Source: Lysobacter_K sp038248955 (lineage in GTDB: Bacteria > Pseudomonadota > Gammaproteobacteria > Xanthomonadales > Xanthomonadaceae). From it: a stretch of DNA of 10,566 nucleotides. Below are positions 6,823-10,566 of the stretch, piece by piece. Within the stretch, counting starts at the first letter, position 1. Each line of letters starts with the position of its first letter. The translations under genes were made by a program, and so were the position numbers. Under the pieces are notes generated by a model. It did no database searches. It was given only the letters and a program-made list of their open reading frames with translations, and was not told the DNA's origin. Location: assembly GCA_038248955.1 (NCBI GenBank), contig JBBRWW010000101.1, positions 1 to 10,566 on the forward strand. Reading direction: 5' to 3'.

Positions 6823-8160
6823 TCAGGCAGTCGTTGGCGCGGCCGCGGCGGGCGAGGTCTCGCCACGCGACACCATCGCCGCGATACCGAGGTCGCCGGT
6901 CACGTTGACCGTGGTGCGGCACATGTCGAGGAAATGGTTGACGCCCAGGATCATGCCGATGCCCTCCGCGGGCACGCCCACCATCGTGCAGATCAGCGCC
7001 ACCACCGGCAGCGAGCCCGAAGGTACCCCGGCGGTACCGATTCCGCCGAGGATGCACACCAGCATCACCATCACCTGCTGGCCGATGCCCAGGTCGACGC
7101 CAAAGAACTGGGCGAGGAAGATCACCGTCACGCCTTCGAACAGCGCCGTGCCGTTCTGGTTTGCGGTGGCGCCCACCGTCAGCACGAAGCGCGATACGTG
7201 GCGCGGCAGGCCGAGGCGTTCATCGGCGACGCGCAGCGCCGTGGGCAGGGTCGCGTTGCTCGACGCGGTGGAGAACGCCATCAGCATCGCCTCCTGCACG
7301 CCCCTGAAGAACGCCGCCGGCGAGTAGCCGCCAATGAACTTCAAGGCCAGCGAGTAGACGACGAACATGTGGATCGCCAGCGCCAGCACCACCACGCCGA
7401 CATACGCACCCAGCCGGATCAGCAGCTCCCAGCCGAACACGACGGCCAGGTTGAACATGAAGCAGAACACCGCGTACGGCGCCAGCCGGATGACCAGGCC
7501 GATCAGGGTCATCGACACCTCGAACAGGCCCTCGATGCCGCGCTTGAGCGTCTCGATCGCCGGCGTGGCCTTGCTCATGACCAGGCCGATGCCGAACATC
7601 ACCGCGAAGAACATCAGGGCGAGGATGCTGGAATTGCTGGAAGCCGCGCCGATCACGTTGTCCGGCACGATCGACATCAGCATGTCGAGACCGCGGGGTT
7701 GCGAGGCGCTGTCCTGCACGATCGCCTGGGCGCGCTCGGCGCCCTGCGTGAGCAGCTCCTGGGCAAGGGCGGGATCCACCCCGGCGCCGGGCTTGAACAG
7801 GTTCACCAGCGCCAACCCCAGCACGACTGCGATGCCGGACAGGAGGATGGTGTAGCCCAGCGTGCGCCAACCGATGCGGCCGAGCGAACGCACATCGCCC
7901 ATTTCCGACACGCCCACCACCAATGCCGAAAACAGCAGCGGCACGATCAGCATGAAGATCAACGTCAGGAACAGGGTCGCAAACGGTTGCGTGAGGTACT
8001 TCGTCAGCATCGACACCCACGCCGTGTCGGCGCCGATCCCGTAGTGCACCACCATGCCGAGCACCAGGCCGGCGACAAACCCGATCGCGATCTTCCAGTG
8101 CAGCAGCATCTTGGTCCTGCCGGTGCCTTCGCGCCGCGCGTCGTGCTTCGATTCGGTCAT
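6823..8160 (-). CDS. Dicarboxylate/amino acid:cation symporter (DAACS/SLC1 family)
   Basis: A 445-residue inner-membrane carrier of the GltP/GltPh family, which takes up acidic amino acids or C4-dicarboxylates with Na+ or H+. Hydrophobic helices begin at about residue 21. Hairpin 1 holds AFSTASSNATLP (295-306), TM7 holds NQNGTAL (334-340), hairpin 2 holds GGIGTAGVPSGSL (372-384) and TM8 holds LDMCRTTVNVTGD (411-423). Relative to GltPh numbering, Asp412, Arg415, Asn419 and Asp423 correspond to Asp394, Arg397, Asn401 and Asp405. The usual Asp312 of NMDGT and Asp390 are Asn336 and Asn408 here. Arg415 suggests an acidic substrate. A GGGGGAG Shine-Dalgarno (8174-8168), seven bases upstream, supports the ATG. 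It lies 129 bp after batD and 158 bp before transketolase. The substrate is not determined by sequence. Confidence 0.95.
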   Translation of the reverse strand: MTESKHDARREGTGRTKMLLHWKIAIGFVAGLVLGMVVHYGIGADTAWVSMLTKYLTQPFATLFLTLIFMLIVPLLFSALVVGVSEMGDVRSLGRIGWRTLGYTILLSGIAVVLGLALVNLFKPGAGVDPALAQELLTQGAERAQAIVQDSASQPRGLDMLMSIVPDNVIGAASSNSSILALMFFAVMFGIGLVMSKATPAIETLKRGIEGLFEVSMTLIGLVIRLAPYAVFCFMFNLAVVFGWELLIRLGAYVGVVVLALAIHMFVVYSLALKFIGGYSPAAFFRGVQEAMLMAFSTASSNATLPTALRVADERLGLPRHVSRFVLTVGATANQNGTALFEGVTVIFLAQFFGVDLGIGQQVMVMLVCILGGIGTAGVPSGSLPVVALICTMVGVPAEGIGMILGVNHFLDMCRTTVNVTGDLGIAAMVSRGETSPAAAAPTTA

Positions 8161-8186
8161 GGTGTCGCTCCCCCGTCAATGCACCG

Positions 8187-8195
8187 AGCTTAGCA
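8187..8195 (-). promoter_or_regulatory. Candidate extended -10 of the symporter gene
   Basis: On the minus strand TGC-TAAGCT (8195-8187) fits the TGN-TANNNT extended -10 pattern, 26 bases before the start codon, with no good -35. It is the only promoter-like site seen in the 129-bp gap. Confidence 0.3.
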
Positions 8196-8250
8196 AACGC
8201 TCCCGCACCTCCGGCAGCCGCGGCGTGCGGCGTCGACACCAAAACGGCGT

Positions 8251-8265
8251 GCGCGGGTGCCGCGC
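8251..8265 (-). terminator. Possible weak terminator hairpin after batD
   Basis: A perfect 6-bp stem GCGCGG / CCGCGC with a 3-nt loop lies 25 bases after the batD stop. On the minus strand TTTT (8244-8241) follows, but only after six intervening bases. It could be a poor terminator ending the Bat operon. Confidence 0.3.
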
Positions 8266-8289
8266 GAATGGACCGTGCGGATCGCTGCG

Positions 8290-9978
8290 CTAGCGCCGGG
8301 GATAGAGCGGCGGCAACGATGCGGCGGCGCCCGGTGGCGAGGCTACATCGCTCCATCGCGGGCCGTGGGCAAAGGCGCTGCGCAGCGCCGAGCGCGCGGC
8401 GGGTCCGTCTCCGCCGCCCCAGCGCGCACGCTGCATCATGGCCAGCGCATCGCGTTGCAGCGGGTCGGCCAGACGCTCGATGACCTCGTCGATATCGCGC
8501 GCTGTTGGGCGCGCCAGCGCGCACAGGCTGTCGGCAACTTCGGTGAAGTCGCCGGTGTCGAGCGCGCGTTGCAGCGTCGGGGCGCCGCGCGCGTCGTTGG
8601 CCGGGGGCGTCGTCGCGGCGCGCCCCGCCGCGACGACGACGGGCCGTGCGCGATGCTGCAGCGCCCACAGCAATGTCGACAACCACAGCGCCGCGAACAG
8701 CAGGCTGACGGCGATCCAGCGTCGGTTGGGATCGCTGGATCGCGCGGTCGCGTTCGCCACGGCCGCGGCGCCATCGGGCGACGCCGGCGGGCGGGCGGCG
8801 ACAGCTCCTGCGCCCGCCGCGACCTGCCACGTCAATGGCGGCAGGTTGGCCTCGCGCGCGGCGCCGGCGCGCACGTCCCACCAGTCCATGCGCACGCCGG
8901 GCAACCGCAAGGATCCCCCTCGCGAAGGCACCAGTGAAAACTTCCGCGTGACCTTCACCCGCGGGCGGCCGTTGCTGAAGGTTTCGTCGGCCTGCGCCGG
9001 CTCGGCGAACACCTGCATGCCGTCGATCGCCGGAAGTTGCAGTTCCGGCATCTGCGCGGCGGTGGCGCCGTCGGCGGTGGCCTCGATGGTGAGCGTCGCC
9101 GCGCTGCCGGCGCGCAGGTCCTGCGGCGTGGCGGCATAGCGCAACTGCAGGCCATGCAAGGGCAACCACGGCTGCGGCGCGTTCGCCGGCGCCGCCTGGA
9201 CGCGCAGGATCCGCGGCGCCCCGCGCGCGCGCAGCGCGCCACCGCGGTCACCGAACAGGTCCTCGAAGAAGCCGCCGGCGCCGCGGCCCTCGAATTTCGC
9301 ACCCGGGATGGTCAGGCTGCCGCTGCGCTCGGGGATCAACAGGAAGCGCCGCTCGACCACCGTGTAGCGGCGATCGCCGAACTGGCGGGTGTACTGGGCG
9401 TCGTCGCCGACGCGTTGCAGCGCGGCGCCGTCCGGCGCGGGCTGGTCGATCTGCCCGGATACCAGCGGCACCGCCGAGTACAGCCGCACCACCCAGCCAA
9501 CCGCCTGCTGCACGTATGGGTCCTGGTCGTCGGCCTCGCTCTCGATGAACACATCGGCCCCGGCGCGGTTGGGCGGCGCGGCCGGCGCCGTGGTCACCAG
9601 CAGCGACAGCGGCTGGGTGCGCTCACTGCCGACCGTGAGCGACGGGATCGTCAGCAGGCCGTCGCGGCGCGGCTGCAACGCGACCGCAAACAGGGTGCGG
9701 GTGCTGCCACGGCCGTTGACCATTTCGAACTGGCGGCGGCTGCTGTTGCCGGTGACGGCGAACTCGCGCTGCAACGGCGCGTAGTCCGGAGCGGTGTTGC
9801 CAGTGGTCTCGATATTGAGCGTGACCGTTTCGCCGGCACCGATGCGATCGCGGTCGAGCCATGCGCGCGGTTGCGCGACGGCGACGAGGCTGGCCAGCAG
9901 CAGCAGCGCGCCCACGACGACGCGCATCGCTGCCGATGGCGGCGCGGAAGAGACGACTTTCGGCGACATCCTGCTCAT
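8290..9978 (-). CDS. batD: BatD-family protein (Bacteroides aerotolerance operon type)
   Basis: A 562-residue envelope protein. A hydrophobic stretch at about 18-36 ending AVA-QP looks like a signal peptide. Residues 37-410 are beta-rich periplasmic repeats typical of BatD (AWLDRDRIGAGETVTLNIE, then LLIPERSGSLTIPG). One membrane helix follows at 421-440 and then a cytoplasmic tail of about 120 residues. BatD works with VWA-domain BatA/BatB proteins and a MoxR ATPase; the exact role is unsettled, with links to oxidative or envelope stress. The ATG at 9978 overlaps the stop of the upstream gene as ATGA, so translation is coupled. AGGGAG lies only about one base before that ATG and about ten before a second ATG at 9969, so the true start may be 9969 (three residues shorter). 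Confidence 0.92.
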   Translation of the reverse strand: MSRMSPKVVSSAPPSAAMRVVVGALLLLASLVAVAQPRAWLDRDRIGAGETVTLNIETTGNTAPDYAPLQREFAVTGNSSRRQFEMVNGRGSTRTLFAVALQPRRDGLLTIPSLTVGSERTQPLSLLVTTAPAAPPNRAGADVFIESEADDQDPYVQQAVGWVVRLYSAVPLVSGQIDQPAPDGAALQRVGDDAQYTRQFGDRRYTVVERRFLLIPERSGSLTIPGAKFEGRGAGGFFEDLFGDRGGALRARGAPRILRVQAAPANAPQPWLPLHGLQLRYAATPQDLRAGSAATLTIEATADGATAAQMPELQLPAIDGMQVFAEPAQADETFSNGRPRVKVTRKFSLVPSRGGSLRLPGVRMDWWDVRAGAAREANLPPLTWQVAAGAGAVAARPPASPDGAAAVANATARSSDPNRRWIAVSLLFAALWLSTLLWALQHRARPVVVAAGRAATTPPANDARGAPTLQRALDTGDFTEVADSLCALARPTARDIDEVIERLADPLQRDALAMMQRARWGGGDGPAARSALRSAFAHGPRWSDVASPPGAAASLPPLYPRR

Positions 9979-10566
9979 TCTCCCTGCCCGCCCATCTGGC
10001 GGCGCTCGTATTCGATCCGGAACTTGGCGCGCAGCAGTCCGCCCGGATCGTCGGGCACGCGCTTGAGCCAGGCCTCGTTGGCAATCCGGCGTTCGCGCTG
10101 GGCAGCGGTCTCGGCCGGCGCCTGCGGCTGGCCCTTTGCGCCCTTGTCGGGCTGGCCTTGTGCCTGCTTCAGCGCGCGCTGCATGCGCTCGCGCTGGGCG
10201 GCGTCGGCTGCCTGTTGCGCCTGTGGGTCGGCGGGCTTGCCGTCCTGAAGCTTGCCGCCCGGCGATCCGGGCGCGTCGGGCGGCGGGGGTGGCTGCTGCG
10301 CATTGGAGGGCGGGGGCGACTTCGACGATGGCGGCGAACCGCCTTGGCCCTCGGGCGACGACTGGCCGTCCTGACCAGGCTGTTGCGGATCCCCGGACTG
10401 CGGATTTTTCTGGCCGGGCTGCTTGCCCGGCGGCGGCTTGCGCTTCATCGCCGCCTCGACCGCGCGCCGGTTGGCCACGGCGTCGTCCATGCGGCGGCGC
10501 TGCAGCGCGCGGTCGTACGCCGCGATCGCCTGCGGATACTGCCCGGCCTTGGCCAGGGCATTGCCA
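9975..10566 (-). CDS. BatB/BatC-type protein, C-terminal part (TPR plus Pro/Gln-rich region), 5' end beyond the window
   Basis: The frame is open from the right edge to a TGA at 9975-9977. The first visible residues, GNALAKAGQYPQAIAAYDRA, form a tetratricopeptide repeat, followed by a helix (LQRRRMDDAVANRRAVEAAM). A stretch of about 100 residues rich in Pro, Gln, Gly, Ser and Lys comes next and should be disordered. The last 30 residues, with VPDDPGGLLRAKFRIEYERR, look like the conserved end of gammaproteobacterial BatB/C-type proteins. In such genomes the missing N-terminal part usually carries a VWA domain and membrane helices; that is inferred, not seen. An ATG at 10490 is internal because coding continues upstream in frame without a break. 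The stop overlaps the batD start by four bases. Confidence 0.85.
   Translation of the reverse strand, partial: GNALAKAGQYPQAIAAYDRALQRRRMDDAVANRRAVEAAMKRKPPPGKQPGQKNPQSGDPQQPGQDGQSSPEGQGGSPPSSKSPPPSNAQQPPPPPDAPGSPGGKLQDGKPADPQAQQAADAAQRERMQRALKQAQGQPDKGAKGQPQAPAETAAQRERRIANEAWLKRVPDDPGGLLRAKFRIEYERRQMGGQGE

Noticed and set aside
6665..7057. In-frame N-terminal extension of transketolase by about 130 codons
   Set aside because: It runs through the intergenic gap into the symporter gene out of frame, shows no homology-like sequence, and the family N-terminus begins at 6664.
5705..8193. Long plus-strand open frames opposite transketolase and the symporter
   Set aside because: Rich in Arg, His, Gln and Ala with no recognisable domain; both minus-strand genes are complete and well conserved.
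8161..8289. Possible small gene in the batD-symporter gap
   Set aside because: No open frame with a ribosome-binding site and plausible composition; only a weak hairpin and an extended -10-like site were seen.
7220..9169. 649-codon minus-strand frame spanning the end of batD and most of the symporter
   Set aside because: It is a shifted frame of two real genes on the same strand; translation is Arg/Ala-rich with no domain.

Overview
The window is about 10.5 kb of GC-rich bacterial DNA, densely coded, with short intergenic gaps. Gene content and protein style suggest a gammaproteobacterium of the Xanthomonadaceae/Lysobacteraceae type (Lysobacter, Luteimonas and relatives). The basis is the transketolase N-terminus, a Bat operon with a TPR-containing BatB/C-like protein, and strong G/C third-position codon bias. 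The taxonomic call is an inference from the sequence only. No RNA gene, CRISPR array, insertion sequence or phage gene was seen.

Left end (1-1713, minus strand): a two-gene regulatory module, a BlaI/MecI-family repressor followed by an overlapping BlaR1-like M56 membrane metallopeptidase that runs off the left edge. Upstream lies a promoter with a perfect TTGACA -35 box and two 16-bp dyad operators of the BlaI/CopY type, so the module looks autoregulated. No beta-lactamase is visible beside it, and the visible part of the peptidase carries a non-penicillin-binding periplasmic domain.

Centre left (1714-4644, plus strand): after a short GC-rich spacer full of inverted repeats come a 659-residue acetyl-CoA hydrolase/CoA-transferase family enzyme and a 232-residue SAM-methyltransferase-fold protein with its own -10 box and Shine-Dalgarno. 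They end at a perfect 32-bp palindromic terminator shared with the convergent transketolase.

Right part (4661-10566, all minus strand): in transcription order, the 3' end of a BatB/BatC-type TPR protein, batD (4-bp stop/start overlap), an SLC1/DAACS-family symporter, and transketolase. The Bat genes are a clear operon. The symporter and transketolase are separated by about 130-160 bp gaps with only weak promoter or hairpin candidates, so they may be separate units.

Most of the window is ordinary housekeeping and envelope content. The best candidates for something new are the BlaI/M56 module with an unassigned sensor domain and a cleanly readable operator pair, and the symporter with two conserved aspartates of the SLC1 cation/substrate region replaced by asparagine.
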